The position numbers were made by a program, and so were the translations under genes. The notes below the pieces were generated by a model. The model was not told where the DNA came from. It made no database searches and saw only the letters and a list, made by a program, of their open reading frames with translations. From the NCBI RefSeq assembly GCF_034440735.1, contig NZ_CP140098.1:122001-186000 (forward strand): a DNA stretch of 64,000 nucleotides, given 5' to 3'. Below, one piece after another: positions 29,188-40,471 of the stretch. Position 1 is the first letter of the stretch, and every line of letters starts with the position of its first letter. This DNA is from Deinococcus sp. AB2017081. Lineage in GTDB: Bacteria > Deinococcota > Deinococci > Deinococcales > Deinococcaceae.

Positions 29188-29799
29188 ATGCTGACCTTTG
29201 CCGCCGCTGCCCTGGCGCTGCTGCTCATTCCTGGCCCCAGCGTGCTGTACATCGTCGCCCGCAGCATGCAGCAGGGGCGGCGGGCAGGGCTGGTGTCGGC
29301 GCTGGGCGTCCAGACGGGCGGGCTGGTGCACGTCTTGGCAGCCACCGTGGGCGTGTCGGCGCTGGTGCTGTCGTCGGCGCTGCTGTTCAGCGTCCTGAAG
29401 TTCGCGGGCGCGGCATACCTCATCTATATCGGCATCCGTACCCTGCTGGCGCGGGACGAGGTCGCAGACGTGGCCCTGCCGCCCGCGCAGCCGCTGTCCC
29501 GGATCTACTGGCAGGGAGCCACCGTGAACGCCCTGAATCCCAAGACGGCCATGTTCTTCCTGGCCTTCCTGCCGCAGTTCGTCCACCCGGCGCATGGCCC
29601 GGTGTGGGTACAGACCATGACCCTGGGGCTGGTGTTCCTGGCCCTGGCGACGGTCACCGACTCCACGTATGCCCTGCTGGCGGGCAGCGTGGGCCAGCGC
29701 CTGCGCGGCAACCGGGTGTTCGCCCGGCGGCAGAAGTACGTCACGGGCGGCATCTACGTCGCGCTGGGACTGGGAACGGCGACGGTCGGGCGCAGCTGA
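29188..29799 (+). CDS. LysE/RhtB-family exporter
   Basis: 203 residues with about six membrane segments. 'LALLLIPGPSVLYIVARSMQ' holds the family PGP motif; 'GRRAGLVSALGVQTGGLVHV' the G-x-x-x-G segment; 'KFAGAAYLIYIGIRTLLA' and 'ATVNALNPKTAMFFLAFLPQ' (NPK motif, residues about 112-130) follow. Exports amino acids or homoserine-lactone-like compounds. The next gene encodes an MBL hydrolase related in style to lactonases, but a link is only suggested by adjacency. Confidence 0.88.
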   Translation: MLTFAAAALALLLIPGPSVLYIVARSMQQGRRAGLVSALGVQTGGLVHVLAATVGVSALVLSSALLFSVLKFAGAAYLIYIGIRTLLARDEVADVALPPAQPLSRIYWQGATVNALNPKTAMFFLAFLPQFVHPAHGPVWVQTMTLGLVFLALATVTDSTYALLAGSVGQRLRGNRVFARRQKYVTGGIYVALGLGTATVGRS

Positions 29800-29827
29800 A
29801 TCACTACAGTCGATGCCAGGGGGAGCC

Positions 29828-30532
29828 ATGAACCAGACCGCCGTGCAGCGTCTCTATCTGATGCAGGTGGGCGTCATGCCCGAGTACCGCATTCCGATCG
29901 TCTGTGCGCTGATGCAGACGCAGGATGGCCGAAACATCCTGATCGACACCGGTCTGCCAGAGGTCATTCCCGAGGAGGCGAGTGAGTTCGAGAATGGGCA
30001 GGATGCCGTAGAGCAACTGGCGCTCATCGGCCTCAGCCCTGACGACATCGACGTGGTGGTCTCGACGCACTACGACATCGACCACGCGGGCCAGCACGCC
30101 GCCTTTACGCGGGCGCAGTATGTCGTCCAGCGGGCTCACCACCTGGACGCGGCGAGCAACCCGCGTTACGCGGCCATCCGGCCCCAGTGGGATCAGCCCG
30201 CCGAGCGGCTCCAGCTGGTGGACGGCGATACGGAACTGCTGCCGGGGCTGACCCTGGTCGAGACGAGCGGGCATGTGCCGGGGCACCAGTCGGTGCTGGT
30301 GCGGCTGCCCAGGACGGGTACCGTACTGCTGACCATCGACGCGGTGCCGTTTGCCAGCGGCTTCACCCGCGACCCCCAGGACGGCGCGGGCACCCCAGAC
30401 GCCGAGGCGATCCGCGCCAGCACCATCAAACTGCTCGATCTGGCCGAGCGGGAACGGGCCGCGCTGGTCATCTTCGGGCACGACGAGGCCCAGTGGAACG
30501 GGCTGAAGCTGCTGCCGGAGTACTACGACTGA
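29828..30532 (+). CDS. Metallo-beta-lactamase-fold hydrolase, AHL-lactonase-like
   Basis: 234 residues from ATG 29828 (gggggag upstream). Zinc motif 'VVVSTHYDIDHAGQHAAF' (HxxxDH type: H-Y-D-I-D-H, about residue 75-85) with later ligands in 'TLVETSGHVPGHQSVLV', 'LLTIDAVPFASG' and 'ALVIFGHDEAQWNGLKLLP'. The order and spacing are those of the N-acyl homoserine lactonase-like MBL group, although the first His-x-His is H-Y-D here rather than HxHxDH, so one zinc ligand may differ. Substrate unknown. Possible TACAGT box at 29805. Confidence 0.83.
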   Translation: MNQTAVQRLYLMQVGVMPEYRIPIVCALMQTQDGRNILIDTGLPEVIPEEASEFENGQDAVEQLALIGLSPDDIDVVVSTHYDIDHAGQHAAFTRAQYVVQRAHHLDAASNPRYAAIRPQWDQPAERLQLVDGDTELLPGLTLVETSGHVPGHQSVLVRLPRTGTVLLTIDAVPFASGFTRDPQDGAGTPDAEAIRASTIKLLDLAERERAALVIFGHDEAQWNGLKLLPEYYD

Positions 30533-30536
30533 TACC

Positions 30537-30646
30537 AAACTCAGGTGAGCCGAAGGCGAACCCGAGCGGAGCGAGCATGAGATGCAGACCGGACTGGCGC
30601 GATGGAAAGGGATGCCGATCTGTCCACGGCATGCCTTGGAATCGCG
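30537..30646 (-). repeat. Dispersed hairpin repeat, copy 2
   Basis: On the minus strand: gattccaaggcatgccg (about 30645-30629), a loop, cggcatccctttccatcgc, then ctcgctccgctcgggttcgc. It corresponds base for base over most of its length to 23142-23251. It fills the gap between the convergent MBL and ttcA genes. Confidence 0.75.
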
Positions 30647-30678
30647 TGAGTCTGGTCTGACGGATCGGGGGCGCCCCG

Positions 30679-31530
30679 CTACCCCAGCATCGGCAGTTCC
30701 TGAAGTCCGGCCATCAGGTCGTTTTCGTTCGGCTCGCTGGAACCGGCGAAGTCGTGCAGGACGCGGTCGAGCAGGTGGCTGGGTTCCACGGTGCCCAGGG
30801 CGCGGAGCATGGTGTTCGAGCGGCCGGGGTGCTCGCGTTCCCACGCGGCCAGCATGTGACCCACGACCTCGCGCTGGAGGTTGGGCTGCGAGCCGCACAG
30901 GTCGCAGGGAATGATCGGGAACGCGCGGGCCTGGGCGTAGGCCGCGATGTCGGCCTCGGGCACGTAGGCCAGCGGGCGGATGACCACGTTCGCGCCGTCG
31001 TCGCTGCGGAGTTTCGGTGGCATGGCCTTCAGGCGTGCCCCGTGGAACAGGTTCAGGAAGAAGGTCTCCAGGATGTCCTCGCGGTGGTGGCCCAGCGCGA
31101 TCTTGGTGGCCCCGATCCGCCGGGCGTGGGCATACAGCGCCCCCCGGCGCAGGCGGCTGCACAGCGAGCACGTGGTCTTGCCCTGCGGCACCTTCGCCTT
31201 CACGACCGAATACGTGTCCTGGCGGATGATCTCGTGCGCCACGCCCAGCTCCGACAGGTAGCGCGGCAGCACGTCCGTGGGAAAGCCCGGCTGGCCCTGG
31301 TCGAGGTTCACGGCGGTCACGCGAAACTTGATCGGCGCGGCGCGTTGCAGGTGCAGCAGCACGTCCAGCAGCGTGTAACTGTCCTTGCCGCCCGACACGC
31401 AGACCATGACGTGGTCGCCGGCCTCGATCATGGTGTAGTCGGCCACGGCCTGGCCGCTCAGGCGGAGGATGGGACGCAGCAGGGCGTCGGTGGTGGCGTC
31501 AGGCGTGGGCATGGGCGTCTCAGATGCCAT
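30679..31530 (-). CDS. ttcA: tRNA 2-thiocytidine(32) synthetase TtcA
   Basis: 283 residues from ATG 31528-31530. N-type ATP pyrophosphatase with PP-loop '[20 protein letters not shown]' (about residue 42-60), and two cysteine pairs '[16 protein letters not shown]' (CxxC, about 123) and '[15 protein letters not shown]', which ligate the [4Fe-4S] cluster used to thiolate C32 of several tRNAs. '[20 protein letters not shown]' is the TtcA signature (GHxxDD-like with HHRED). Length is normal. An upstream in-frame extension beyond 31530 has no family similarity. Confidence 0.93.
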   Translation of the reverse strand: MASETPMPTPDATTDALLRPILRLSGQAVADYTMIEAGDHVMVCVSGGKDSYTLLDVLLHLQRAAPIKFRVTAVNLDQGQPGFPTDVLPRYLSELGVAHEIIRQDTYSVVKAKVPQGKTTCSLCSRLRRGALYAHARRIGATKIALGHHREDILETFFLNLFHGARLKAMPPKLRSDDGANVVIRPLAYVPEADIAAYAQARAFPIIPCDLCGSQPNLQREVVGHMLAAWEREHPGRSNTMLRALGTVEPSHLLDRVLHDFAGSSEPNENDLMAGLQELPMLG

Positions 31531-31674
31531 GCTAGCCCGTCTATATCCGCCCATCATGCTTCCGGTGGACGCTGCCGGCGCGGCGTGTCCGGCACACTGG
31601 CGGGGTGTGGTACTGCACCGAACAGCGGCCCGGCCAGGGTAACGTCCATCCGGACGGCTCACATCCCGGCCCGG

Positions 31675-31680
31675 TAGAGT
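31675..31680 (+). promoter_or_regulatory. TAGAGT -10 box of the PBP gene
   Basis: TAGAGT 7 nt before GTG 31688. A second in-frame GTG at 31679 overlaps the box and is therefore not the start. Confidence 0.5.
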
Positions 31681-31687
31681 GGCAGGC

Positions 31688-34135
31688 GTGAAGTGGCTGA
31701 CCGGTCTGGGTGCCCTGCTCATGGTCGCGGTGGGCGGCGTGGGTGGCATGTGGTACGCGTGGGGCCGTGACCTGCCCAGCGTGTCCGATCTGGACGTGCT
31801 GGAGTTCAGCGGCAAGACCCGCGTATACGACCGCACCGGCACCTTGATCGGCACCCTGACGCCCAGCCTGGACTCGGCGGGGGGCGTGAACCGCAACCTG
31901 GTGCCGCTGTCGCGGATCGCCGCGCCGCTCCAGAAGGCCGTGATCACCAGTGAAGACCGGCGCTTCTTTGAGCACCACGGCGTGGACTACATCGGGATCA
32001 CGCGCGGCCTCCTCAAGGGCCTGCTGCGCAACGATCTGGAGGGTGGCAGCTCGATCACCCAGCAGGTGGTGAAGAACACGCTGCTCTCGGATCTCCAGGG
32101 CGCCCGCACGCCGGAGCGCAAGTTCAAGGAGGCCGTGCTGGCGTACCAGCTCGACCGCAACTACGACAAGCAGAAGATCCTCAACGCCTACCTGAACATC
32201 GTGTACTGGGGCGATGGTGGCCGCAGCGACATCATCGGGGCCGGCACGGCTGCCCACGCCTATTTCCGCAAGGACGCCTCGGAGCTGAACCTCGCCGAGA
32301 GCGTGTATCTGGCGACCATCATTCCCGCGCCGAACCGCCGCTACAAGGACTTCCAGGCGTACCGGCCCCTGATGAAGGACCTGCTCTCGCGCATGGTCGA
32401 GGACGGCCGGGTCACGCAGGCGCAGGCCAACGAGGCGTGGAAGACCCCGATCTATCCGGCCGGGTGGCGCATCGGCTGGAACACCGACGGCACGATCCGC
32501 TCGGCGGTACTGGAGCGGCCCGGCCGGCTGCAGGAGAACATCAACCTGTTCGAGGCGCAGGACACGCCGCGCTATGCGTACCAGCACTACCTCCAGGCGG
32601 TCGAGAAGGAACTGATGCCCCTGATCGGGCGCAAGGCGCTGTACGGGGGCGGGCGGATCGTGACCGGCATGAGCGTGGCCGCGCAGCAGGCCGCCGAGCA
32701 GGCCAGCCTGGACGCACAGGTGCCCGACGGGGCCACCCTGGGCATCGCGCTGGTCAGCCCGCAGAACGGCGAGGTCATGGCGCTGGTGGGCCAGAAGCTC
32801 ACGGGCGGCCGGGCCAGCGACTGGGACAACGCCACCCAGGCCCGCCGGCAGGTGGGGAGCTCGATCAAGCCGCTGCTGTATACGCTGGCGCTCCAGAAGG
32901 GCTGGAAACAGAGCGACACGGTGCTGGACTCGCCCCTGAGCGGCGACTACCAGCCGCAGAACTACGACGGCCGCTGGACCGGGCGCTACGTGACCATGCG
33001 CTACTCGCTGGATCACTCGCTGAACCTGCCCACCGTGCGGATCGGGCAGGAACTGGGCGTGCCAACCTTCGAGGCCAAGCTGCGCGACCTGGGCCTGACC
33101 CCCCCGGCCGAGGGCGGCCTGTCGCTGACCATCGGGACGCTGGAGGCCAGCCCGCTCCAGATGGCGTCGGCGTATGCGGCGTTCGCCAACGGCGGGCTGT
33201 ACTACGCGCCCAGCGTGGTGCGCCGGGTCGAGGACAGCCGGGGGCAGGTGCTGTACGCCCGCCCCGCGCCCACGCCGAAGCGCGTGTGGGACGCCCAGAC
33301 CGCGTGGCTGGGGCTGGACATGCTGCGCGGCGTCGTGAACGACCTGAGCGAGTCGCAGGGCGGGCTGGCGACCCGCGCCCTGATCCCCGGCTGGCCGGTG
33401 GGCGGCAAGACCGGCACCACCAACGACATCAAGGATCTGTGGTTCGCCGGGGTCACGCCGACCGTCGCGGGCGCGGTGTGGGTCGGCAAGCAGGCGGGCG
33501 GGGCGCTGCCCCCCTGGGCGTACAGCGGCGAGGTGCCCACCCCCGTGTGGCAGCAGGCGGTCGCGGGTGCCCTCCAGGGGCAGGCCGCCACAACCTTTCA
33601 GGAGCCGGCCGGAATCACGTACCGCACCGTGCGCCGGGTGGACATGGCCTTCCGCGTGTCCGAGGCGGATCAGGATCCGGTGGCGCGGGACGGCAGTGGA
33701 CAGGGGGGCGGCTTCTTCACGCGCCGCCGCACGCCCGTGCCGGCCCCTACTCCCGAGCCCGCGCCCGAGCCGGTGCAGGAGTCGGTCACCCCGGAACCGG
33801 AACCGGTGACGCAGGAGCCGGCAGTCATCACACCGGAGGAGGCACCGACCGTCGATCCCGTGCCCGAACCCGGCCTGATCGACACGGCTCCCCCGGCGGA
33901 TCAGGTGCCTCCCCAGGACAGCGGCGCCGACACGGACGGAGCCGGGCTGATCGACGCGGCCCCGCCCGAGGCCCTCCCTACGGATCCTGTGCCTGCACAG
34001 CCGGACAGCGGGGACACGGGCACGGCCACCGATCCGGGGCTGGTCACCGATCCCCTGCAAGATCCCCTGCCGCCCGAGGCCCTCCCCACGGATCCCTCGG
34101 CCCAGCCGGACAACGAGATTCCGCCGCTGAACTGA
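31688..34135 (+). CDS. Class A penicillin-binding protein (PBP1A-like)
   Basis: 815 residues. Membrane anchor ([20 protein letters not shown]), then glycosyltransferase 51 domain (about 60-240: '[20 protein letters not shown]' with the catalytic Glu, '[15 protein letters not shown]', '[20 protein letters not shown]') and a transpeptidase domain (about 330-620: SxxK in '[16 protein letters not shown]', SxN in '[15 protein letters not shown]', KTG in '[15 protein letters not shown]'). A Pro/Glu/Asp-rich tail of about 145 residues follows, with two copies of a P-P-E-A-L-P-T-D-P motif. Makes and cross-links peptidoglycan. It is followed by the surface-protein cluster. Confidence 0.93.
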   Translation: MKWLTGLGALLMVAVGGVGGMWYAWGRDLPSVSDLDVLEFSGKTRVYDRTGTLIGTLTPSLDSAGGVNRNLVPLSRIAAPLQKAVITSEDRRFFEHHGVDYIGITRGLLKGLLRNDLEGGSSITQQVVKNTLLSDLQGARTPERKFKEAVLAYQLDRNYDKQKILNAYLNIVYWGDGGRSDIIGAGTAAHAYFRKDASELNLAESVYLATIIPAPNRRYKDFQAYRPLMKDLLSRMVEDGRVTQAQANEAWKTPIYPAGWRIGWNTDGTIRSAVLERPGRLQENINLFEAQDTPRYAYQHYLQAVEKELMPLIGRKALYGGGRIVTGMSVAAQQAAEQASLDAQVPDGATLGIALVSPQNGEVMALVGQKLTGGRASDWDNATQARRQVGSSIKPLLYTLALQKGWKQSDTVLDSPLSGDYQPQNYDGRWTGRYVTMRYSLDHSLNLPTVRIGQELGVPTFEAKLRDLGLTPPAEGGLSLTIGTLEASPLQMASAYAAFANGGLYYAPSVVRRVEDSRGQVLYARPAPTPKRVWDAQTAWLGLDMLRGVVNDLSESQGGLATRALIPGWPVGGKTGTTNDIKDLWFAGVTPTVAGAVWVGKQAGGALPPWAYSGEVPTPVWQQAVAGALQGQAATTFQEPAGITYRTVRRVDMAFRVSEADQDPVARDGSGQGGGFFTRRRTPVPAPTPEPAPEPVQESVTPEPEPVTQEPAVITPEEAPTVDPVPEPGLIDTAPPADQVPPQDSGADTDGAGLIDAAPPEALPTDPVPAQPDSGDTGTATDPGLVTDPLQDPLPPEALPTDPSAQPDNEIPPLN

Positions 34136-34583
34136 CGCGCCCCGGCGGTGTGTCCAGTCCGCGAGGTCACGGACGGGGTGCGAGCCTCAATCCGCAGGGC
34201 CGGCTGGCCCCTGTGGGTCAACCATACAGACCCCGGAACTGCCGATGGCGCGGCGGCCGCGGTCGAGTCCAGCGTGAACACGCTGCTCCACAGCCCTCCT
34301 GCTCGTGGGCTTCGGCCGGCCGGGGGCGGCTGCGGCCTTCTGCAGGATGCGCGGGCGGCCGGGATGCCGCGCTGCCTGCGCGCCCCCGCACCGCCCTCTA
34401 CCGTGAAGAATGACCTGCCATCCAGTGGAACTCGTCGTCCTGCACGCAAAACATCACAGCGTGGCGCTCAGCCGTAAGCAGGCGGTAAGAACCACTTGAT
34501 TAACCTGCCTTCACGTTCCAGGGCTGCCCTGGAACCGCCATGTCGATCGTCGTTCCCTGCGTTGCCCACAGAAGGAGACCGCC
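34136..34583 (+). other. Leader region of the surface-protein cluster
   Basis: 448 bp without a convincing gene. It holds a perfect 9-bp hairpin gttccaggg-ctg-ccctggaac (34515-34535) 48 nt before the next start, and a 29-codon ORF (34409-34498, beginning MTCHPVELVV) after TACCGT (34398-34403), which could be a leader peptide but is weak. A GC-rich run 34240-34400 shows nothing further. Confidence 0.4.
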
Positions 34584-35081
34584 ATGAAACCCCTTACCTC
34601 TGCGCTGTTGATCACCCTCGGGACTGGGACGGTGCTGGCCCAGACGGCCAGCCCGATCGCCCTGACCCTCACACTCTTCGCCGTGAAGAGCGTGACCGTC
34701 GACGGGAAGGTGACCGAGCGCCTCACGGCCAATCCCGGCAATGTCCTGCCGGGTGACCTGCTGAGTCAGGTGGTCACGGTACGCAACACGGGCAACACGG
34801 CGGTCAAGAACATCCCGGTGACCCTGCCGGTGCCCAAGAACACCGTGTACGTGGCACCCGAGGCCAGCATGGCAGTGACCCGGACGGAGTACTCCATCGA
34901 CGGTGGAAAATCTTTCGCCGCTGCGCCGATGAAGAAAACGGTGACGGTCACCGAGAACGGCAGGAGCGTGACGAGGGAAGTGGAGGTCAAGCCCAACGAG
35001 TACACGGCTGTGCGCTGGTTCGTCAGTGAACTGGGTGCCGGACAGACCATGAAGCTCGGCTACCGAATCCAGGTGAAGTAG
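34584..35081 (+). CDS. Secreted single-domain DUF11-like protein
   Basis: 165 residues, aaggag upstream. Signal peptide MKPLTSALLITLGTGTVLAQ. The rest is one Ig-like DUF11-type domain: 'LLSQVVTVRNTGNTAVKNIP' followed by 'LPVPKNTVYVAPEASMAVTR' and a strand-rich end 'YTAVRWFVSELGAGQTMKLG'. It lacks any anchor motif. First of five plus-strand genes for secreted proteins that run to 51.1 kb. Possible small partner or chaperone of the giant proteins; unknown. Confidence 0.75.
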   Translation: MKPLTSALLITLGTGTVLAQTASPIALTLTLFAVKSVTVDGKVTERLTANPGNVLPGDLLSQVVTVRNTGNTAVKNIPVTLPVPKNTVYVAPEASMAVTRTEYSIDGGKSFAAAPMKKTVTVTENGRSVTREVEVKPNEYTAVRWFVSELGAGQTMKLGYRIQVK

Positions 35082-35176
35082 GCGCGGCGCGTCCACAGCG
35101 CAACCTTCCGTCTTCCCGCCATGCGGCGGGGAGGCCCTCCTTACACCCCATTCTCTCCACGCTCCGGAGGACATTC

Positions 35177-37498
35177 ATGCAAAAAGCCCCGCACATCCTC
35201 GTTCTGATGGTCGCCCTGGCCGCCGGCACTGCCAGCGCCGAGGGCACCCTCGCCGGCACCACGATCACCAACACGGCCAGTGCCGAGTATCCGGATCCCA
35301 CCAACACGGCCACCACCGTGAGCATGCCGTCGAACACGGTGTCCACGGTCGTGCTGCCCAAGCCCGGCTTCGACGTGACGTTCACGGGCGGCACCACCGA
35401 CGGCGGCACGCAGAACGCCCTGGCCACGACCACGGTCGTCACGACCGGTGCGGTGCCGGGGCAGCAGATCTCCACGCCGTACTCGCTGGTGAACAACGGC
35501 AACGTCGCGCTGACCCTGAACCTCAGCGCCGACACGACCGGCAGCGCGCCCGGCGCGACCGTGAAGTACTACCTGGCCAACCCGGACGGCAGCCGTGGCG
35601 CCGAGATCACCACCGGCACGGTGACGGTACCGGCCGACGATCCCGCCACCGTGGACAACCCGGCCACGCCGGCCGTCGAGAACGACGAGGGTCTGGTCAA
35701 GATCATCCAGGTGGTCACCCTGCCGACGGATCCGGCACAGATCGATTCCACCAAGGTCTTCGGGGCGTCCCCGGTCGCCACCGTCACCGGCACGCAGGGT
35801 GCCGACCCGCTGACCACCCCTGGCAACGGCTACGCCAGTGGTGCGACCGCCACCGAAGAGGACAAGACCGCCGGCACCGACCTGCAGTTCATGCGCGCCG
35901 AGGTGTACCTCCCGGTGCTGGACAACAATCCCAACGGCGCGGTCACCACACCGGTCGACTCGGCCGGGAACCCCATCACGGATCCGGCGGCGGTTCCGAC
36001 GATCGTGCCGGTGCTCGTGCCGACCCAGGTCGTCGGCACGCCCGGCGACGCCACCCCCGTGATCAGCACGTCCGGCTATACCAACCCCACGCCCGTGACC
36101 GGTGATCCCACGCCGGGCGGCACGCCGATTGCACAGGTCTCGGCCGACGAGCAGGTCGCGTATCCCAAGGCCGACACCAACAGCACACCCGACACGGTCG
36201 TGTTCACGAACTCGGTGACGAATACCGGCGGCCTGTCCGACAAGGTGCAGCTGTTCCCCGCCCTGGCCGACGGCACGCCGGATCCGGCGTATACCTACAA
36301 TCCCGCCACCGGCGAGTTCGTCAACGCGACCACCGGCGTCACGGTGCGCTTCCTGGATCCCGTGACCGGCGCGGTCATCCTGGCCTCGACCGACCCCGCC
36401 AACCCGACCGTGGCCCAGTACCCCACGCTGACTGTGCCGAACAACAGCACCGCCGTGTACCGCACGGAAGTCACCTTCCCCGACTCGGACGACTCGGCCG
36501 CCGTGCCCCAGTACAGCATCCCGGTCGGCGCGGACTCGCTGAGCGACGCGGACACGACCTCGAACAACACGGCGACCAACACCATCCTGCCGCCGGCCAC
36601 GCAGTTCGGCGACAGCACTGCCGCACAGGGCGCAGACGCCACCCTGGCCCCGGTGCAGGTCGTGAACCCCAGTGGTGCGGCCAGCGACGGCTCGAGCGCC
36701 GTCACGACCGACAACACGGCGGTCTTCCCCGTAGACGCCGTGAACAACGGCCAGTACAACGACTCCTACACCCTGAGCGGCAGCGTGACCTTCACGGACG
36801 CCGTGACGGGCGCGCTCACCACCGTGCCGGTGCTGTACTACGCCACCGACGGCGTGACCCCGCTGCCCCGCCTGAGCAGCGATCCCCTGAGCCCGGACTA
36901 CAACAAGTTCATCACCCCGGTCATGGCCCCCGGCACCGAGTACAAGGCGGTCGCGGTCGTGCAGACGCCCGCCGGCACCGGCACCGGCGACTACACCGTG
37001 AGCCAGACCGCCGTCTCGAACTACAGCTCGACCACCGTGAGCGACACCAACGACATCGTCCGGGTCAGCCCGACCGGCAGCGTGGCCGTCGCCAAGTTCG
37101 CCGCCAAGGCGGGCGTCGCGGCCGGCAGCGATCCCATGTACGGCATCAACAACCCGGCCGGCTACACCGCGACCGGCCAGAACGGGGCCAAGCCTGCCGA
37201 GACCATCAGCTACCGGATCATCGCCAAGAACAACTACAACACCCCGGTGCCGCTGTTCGTGCGTGACACCGTGCCGGCGAACACCGCGTTCACCAGCGTG
37301 GCGATCACCCCGCTGCCCACCAAGACCATCTACCGCATCGGCGGCAACACCGGGACGTGGTCGGCCACGGCCCCCGCAGCCAACCTCCCGGCCGGCACGG
37401 TGATCGACGTCGCGCCGGACGCCGACAACAACAACCTCCCGGACAACCTTGCCCCCGGTGCCACCCTGAGCGTCGATTTCGTGGTGACCGTCCAGTAA
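35177..37498 (+). CDS. Large secreted DUF11-type surface protein
   Basis: 773 residues from ATG 35177 with ggagg upstream. Signal peptide [21 protein letters not shown]. Directly after it is '[20 protein letters not shown]' then '[18 protein letters not shown]', a motif also found in the next gene. The body is beta-sandwich repeats rich in Thr/Asp/Asn and Pro, including '[20 protein letters not shown]' and a final DUF11 module '[20 protein letters not shown]' ending in VVTVQ. No cysteine-based anchor, LPxTG or SLH is seen. Likely a cell-surface structural or adhesive protein; composition strongly suggests extracellular use. Confidence 0.8.
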   Translation: MQKAPHILVLMVALAAGTASAEGTLAGTTITNTASAEYPDPTNTATTVSMPSNTVSTVVLPKPGFDVTFTGGTTDGGTQNALATTTVVTTGAVPGQQISTPYSLVNNGNVALTLNLSADTTGSAPGATVKYYLANPDGSRGAEITTGTVTVPADDPATVDNPATPAVENDEGLVKIIQVVTLPTDPAQIDSTKVFGASPVATVTGTQGADPLTTPGNGYASGATATEEDKTAGTDLQFMRAEVYLPVLDNNPNGAVTTPVDSAGNPITDPAAVPTIVPVLVPTQVVGTPGDATPVISTSGYTNPTPVTGDPTPGGTPIAQVSADEQVAYPKADTNSTPDTVVFTNSVTNTGGLSDKVQLFPALADGTPDPAYTYNPATGEFVNATTGVTVRFLDPVTGAVILASTDPANPTVAQYPTLTVPNNSTAVYRTEVTFPDSDDSAAVPQYSIPVGADSLSDADTTSNNTATNTILPPATQFGDSTAAQGADATLAPVQVVNPSGAASDGSSAVTTDNTAVFPVDAVNNGQYNDSYTLSGSVTFTDAVTGALTTVPVLYYATDGVTPLPRLSSDPLSPDYNKFITPVMAPGTEYKAVAVVQTPAGTGTGDYTVSQTAVSNYSSTTVSDTNDIVRVSPTGSVAVAKFAAKAGVAAGSDPMYGINNPAGYTATGQNGAKPAETISYRIIAKNNYNTPVPLFVRDTVPANTAFTSVAITPLPTKTIYRIGGNTGTWSATAPAANLPAGTVIDVAPDADNNNLPDNLAPGATLSVDFVVTVQ

Positions 37499-37507
37499 GC
37501 CTCCTCG

Positions 37508-37539
37508 CCCGGCACGCCGCACCACGAGGGCGTGCCGGG
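37508..37539 (+). terminator. Terminator hairpin inside the surface cluster
   Basis: cccggcacgcc (37508-37518) pairs with ggcgtgccggg (37529-37539), 10-nt loop, followed by tcttcat and a T-rich patch (ctttttcc at 37559). It separates the second gene from the third, so these may be separate transcription units. Confidence 0.65.
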
Positions 37540-37670
37540 TCTTCATAACACCAGAATCCCTTTTTCCCTGCGCCCTTTTTGCGTGTCCGTCCTGGTGCTC
37601 TCGTCTCACTCCCTCGCCCTGCGGCAGCGCGATCACTCCCGACCCTGCCCTGATCCCTAGGAGCGCCCCT

Positions 37671-40469
37671 GTGAAGCTATCCCGTCCACCCTCCCTCCGA
37701 ACCGCGCTGGTCAGTGTGCTGGTCATGGCCGGCGTGGCGGGTGCGGCCGGTACGCCGGCTGGCACGGTCATCACCAACCGGGCGTCTGCCCTGTTCGGTA
37801 CGCCGAACCCGCAGGATCTCCAGGAAACCGCCTCGAACACCATCAGCACGGTCGTGCAGGCGGTGTGTTCCGTCAGTGTGACGCCGGACGGCACGGTGGC
37901 GCAGCCGGGTCAGCGGGCCACCCTGCTTCCCGGCGAGCGGGCGGTGTTCCCCTACACGGTCGTGAACACCGGGAATACGCCCGGCACCTTTCCCGTGCAG
38001 GGCGTGGTCGATGCCGCCAGCACCCTGACCCCCGCCATCCGTGTGGTTCTGGATACGAACGGCAACGGTCTGCCCGACAGCACGGAGCCCGAGGTGAGCA
38101 GCGTGACCCTGGCGGCCGACGCCCGCGCGGGCGTGCTGCTGGTCGTGGACACCACGCGCAGCGCCGGGGCCGGGAACGCCTACGTGAACGTGACCGCCAG
38201 CTGTGCCGACGGTTCGGCCACCGACACGAACAATGTCAGCGCCGTGCAGGTCGGGCCGCCACCGGCACTGGGCGTGACCAAGACCTTCACCCCCGCCCTG
38301 GTGCGGCCCGGCACCGAGACGACTGTGACCGTCACGGCCCGCAACGGCGGCCAGGGCACCAGCCGCGAGGTGCTCCTGACGGACCTGCTGGCCGCCCAGA
38401 CGGCGCAGGGGCTGACCTTCGTGGCCGGCAGCGCCCGCACCACCGTCGGCACGCTGGAATACACCGCCGACGGCACCGCGTGGTCGGCCGCCGAGCCGGC
38501 CACCGTGCGCGGCGTGCGGGTGCGGCTGCCGGCCCTGGCGCCGGACGCGACCGCGACCCTGACCTTCCGCATGCTGGCCGGCGCAGCGGCCGAGAACCAC
38601 GTGATTCCCAACACCGCGACCGCCGAGACCGGGGGCGAGCGCGCGAGCGGCTCGGCCAGTGCGGACGTGCGCTACCTGCCGGGGGTCGCCATCGGCCCCG
38701 TCGGTGCTCCGCAGGCCCCCGAGGGCACGGCGGCCGACGCGCAGCGCGTGCCCTTCGCGGTGGCCGGGCAGCCCGTGTGTTTCGACCACACGCTGCTGAA
38801 CACCGGCGACGTGCGCGACGACTTCACGGTCACGGTCACGTACCCGCAGGGCACGGCCACGCCCACCCTGCTGGACGCCGCCGGGAAACCGCTCGCCCTG
38901 CCGGTCAGCCTGGAGCCCGGTCAGAGCACGCTGGTGCGCGTGTGTCACGCCGCGCAGGCAGGCACGCTGGACGCGCTGGTCACGGTGGCCGGCGCCCGCG
39001 GCACGAGCAACACCACCCATGACCTGGTGGGCGTGGTGGAATCGGGGCTGCCGGAACTGCGCAAGTCCGCCGCCGCGACCACCGTCGACGAGGGCGGTCA
39101 GACCGTGGCGGTGCCCGAGGGCGGCAGCGTCGCCACGGGCGATACCGTCACGTACACCCTGGTGGTGCGCAATCCCTATGCCCACGCCCTGACCGGCGCG
39201 GTGGTGCGTGACCCGGTACCCGCGCACGTGACTGCGGTGAGTGCCGCGGCCGGCGGCGTGATCACCGGACAGCCGGGGGCCCAGTCCGCCACCTGGACCC
39301 TGGGCACCCTGGCCCCCGGCGAGACCCGGACGCTGACCCTGGTCACCACCGTCAGCCCACGGGCCGTGGACGGCGAGGGACTGAAGAACGTCTTTACCCT
39401 GACGACCACCGAACTGGTCACCCCGGTGCCGAGCAACGAGACCGTCACGCCCGTGTGGTCGGCGCAGCTGCGGGTCGTCAAGGCAGTCAGCGCGAAGGAG
39501 GCGACCTACGGCGACCGCCTGACGTACACCCTGACCATCACCAACCAGTCGGTCACGACCGCGATCATGCAGGCGGCCGTGACCGACACGCCCGCACGCG
39601 GCCTGGACTACGTGCCCGGTACGAGTACCCTGGACGGCCAGCCGCTGGTCGATCCGGTGCTGTCGGGCGGCACGCTGCGCTGGACGCTGCCGGAACTCCC
39701 GGCAGGCCGCCCGGTCGTGATCGCGTATCAGACGAGAGTCACGCCCGAGGCGAGCGGTGATCTGGTGAACGCGGTCGTCGTGAGCGGCACCGGGGCTGGC
39801 GGCATCGCCAGGGCGGTCGCCAGCAACCGCGCGACCGCGACCATCAAGCTCAGTCCGCTGCTGTTCGCGCCGCTGGCCGACATCGTGGGCGTGGTGTACG
39901 TGGATCGCAACCGCGACGGGCGCTTCGACCCGGCCATCGACACGCCCGTGCCGCGTGCCCGCATCCTGCTGGCCGGCGGGCGACAGGCGCTGACCGATCC
40001 CCTGGGGCGCTACTCGTTCCTGAACGTCGCGCACGGCACCCACGCGCTGCGGCTGGATCCCCACACCACACCGTACCCGCCGCTCCAGCTCACGTCCGAC
40101 GGCGGCCTGAGCGGCACCCGCAGCGTGCCGGTGCGCGGCCTGACCAGCGTGGACTTCCCGCTCGCACCGCTGGGCGGCGACATCAGCGTGCTGCGGCACA
40201 CGACGCTGCTGGTCGGCGACGTCACGATCGAGAAGACCGTGACCCAGCTGCCCGGCGGCTATGCGGTCACCCTGCGCGTCACCACGCCCCGTGCCCTGGA
40301 CGGAGTCGACCTCGACGATCCGCTGCCGCCGGGCGCCGTGCTGCAAGACGGCCGAAATACCGTCACCGGTACGCTGATCGCGGGTGAACACACCTTCACC
40401 TACCGCTTCCTGTGGGCCGGGGCACCGGGTGCCGCCACCACGGATCCGGTCATGAGCTGGAGGTACTGA
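37671..40469 (+). CDS. Large secreted DUF11 / SdrD-B-like protein
   Basis: 932 residues from GTG 37671 (taggagc 8 nt upstream). Signal peptide [15 protein letters not shown], then the shared motif '[20 protein letters not shown]' and '[20 protein letters not shown]'. Several DUF11 modules follow, e.g. '[20 protein letters not shown]' (near 490) and '[20 protein letters not shown]' (near 610), then an SdrD-B-like domain '[20 protein letters not shown]' (about 742-800) with possible Ca2+-binding DxNxDG loop. Ends with a beta-rich domain and 'DPVMSWRY'. It is directly linked to the barrel gene (start 3 nt after its stop), so the two products probably act together. Confidence 0.8.
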   Translation: MKLSRPPSLRTALVSVLVMAGVAGAAGTPAGTVITNRASALFGTPNPQDLQETASNTISTVVQAVCSVSVTPDGTVAQPGQRATLLPGERAVFPYTVVNTGNTPGTFPVQGVVDAASTLTPAIRVVLDTNGNGLPDSTEPEVSSVTLAADARAGVLLVVDTTRSAGAGNAYVNVTASCADGSATDTNNVSAVQVGPPPALGVTKTFTPALVRPGTETTVTVTARNGGQGTSREVLLTDLLAAQTAQGLTFVAGSARTTVGTLEYTADGTAWSAAEPATVRGVRVRLPALAPDATATLTFRMLAGAAAENHVIPNTATAETGGERASGSASADVRYLPGVAIGPVGAPQAPEGTAADAQRVPFAVAGQPVCFDHTLLNTGDVRDDFTVTVTYPQGTATPTLLDAAGKPLALPVSLEPGQSTLVRVCHAAQAGTLDALVTVAGARGTSNTTHDLVGVVESGLPELRKSAAATTVDEGGQTVAVPEGGSVATGDTVTYTLVVRNPYAHALTGAVVRDPVPAHVTAVSAAAGGVITGQPGAQSATWTLGTLAPGETRTLTLVTTVSPRAVDGEGLKNVFTLTTTELVTPVPSNETVTPVWSAQLRVVKAVSAKEATYGDRLTYTLTITNQSVTTAIMQAAVTDTPARGLDYVPGTSTLDGQPLVDPVLSGGTLRWTLPELPAGRPVVIAYQTRVTPEASGDLVNAVVVSGTGAGGIARAVASNRATATIKLSPLLFAPLADIVGVVYVDRNRDGRFDPAIDTPVPRARILLAGGRQALTDPLGRYSFLNVAHGTHALRLDPHTTPYPPLQLTSDGGLSGTRSVPVRGLTSVDFPLAPLGGDISVLRHTTLLVGDVTIEKTVTQLPGGYAVTLRVTTPRALDGVDLDDPLPPGAVLQDGRNTVTGTLIAGEHTFTYRFLWAGAPGAATTDPVMSWRY

Positions 40470-40471
40470 TC

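Noticed and set aside
34148..34477. A 109-codon plus frame after the PBP gene
   Set aside because: No ribosome binding site or family similarity; composition looks like a high-GC chance frame.
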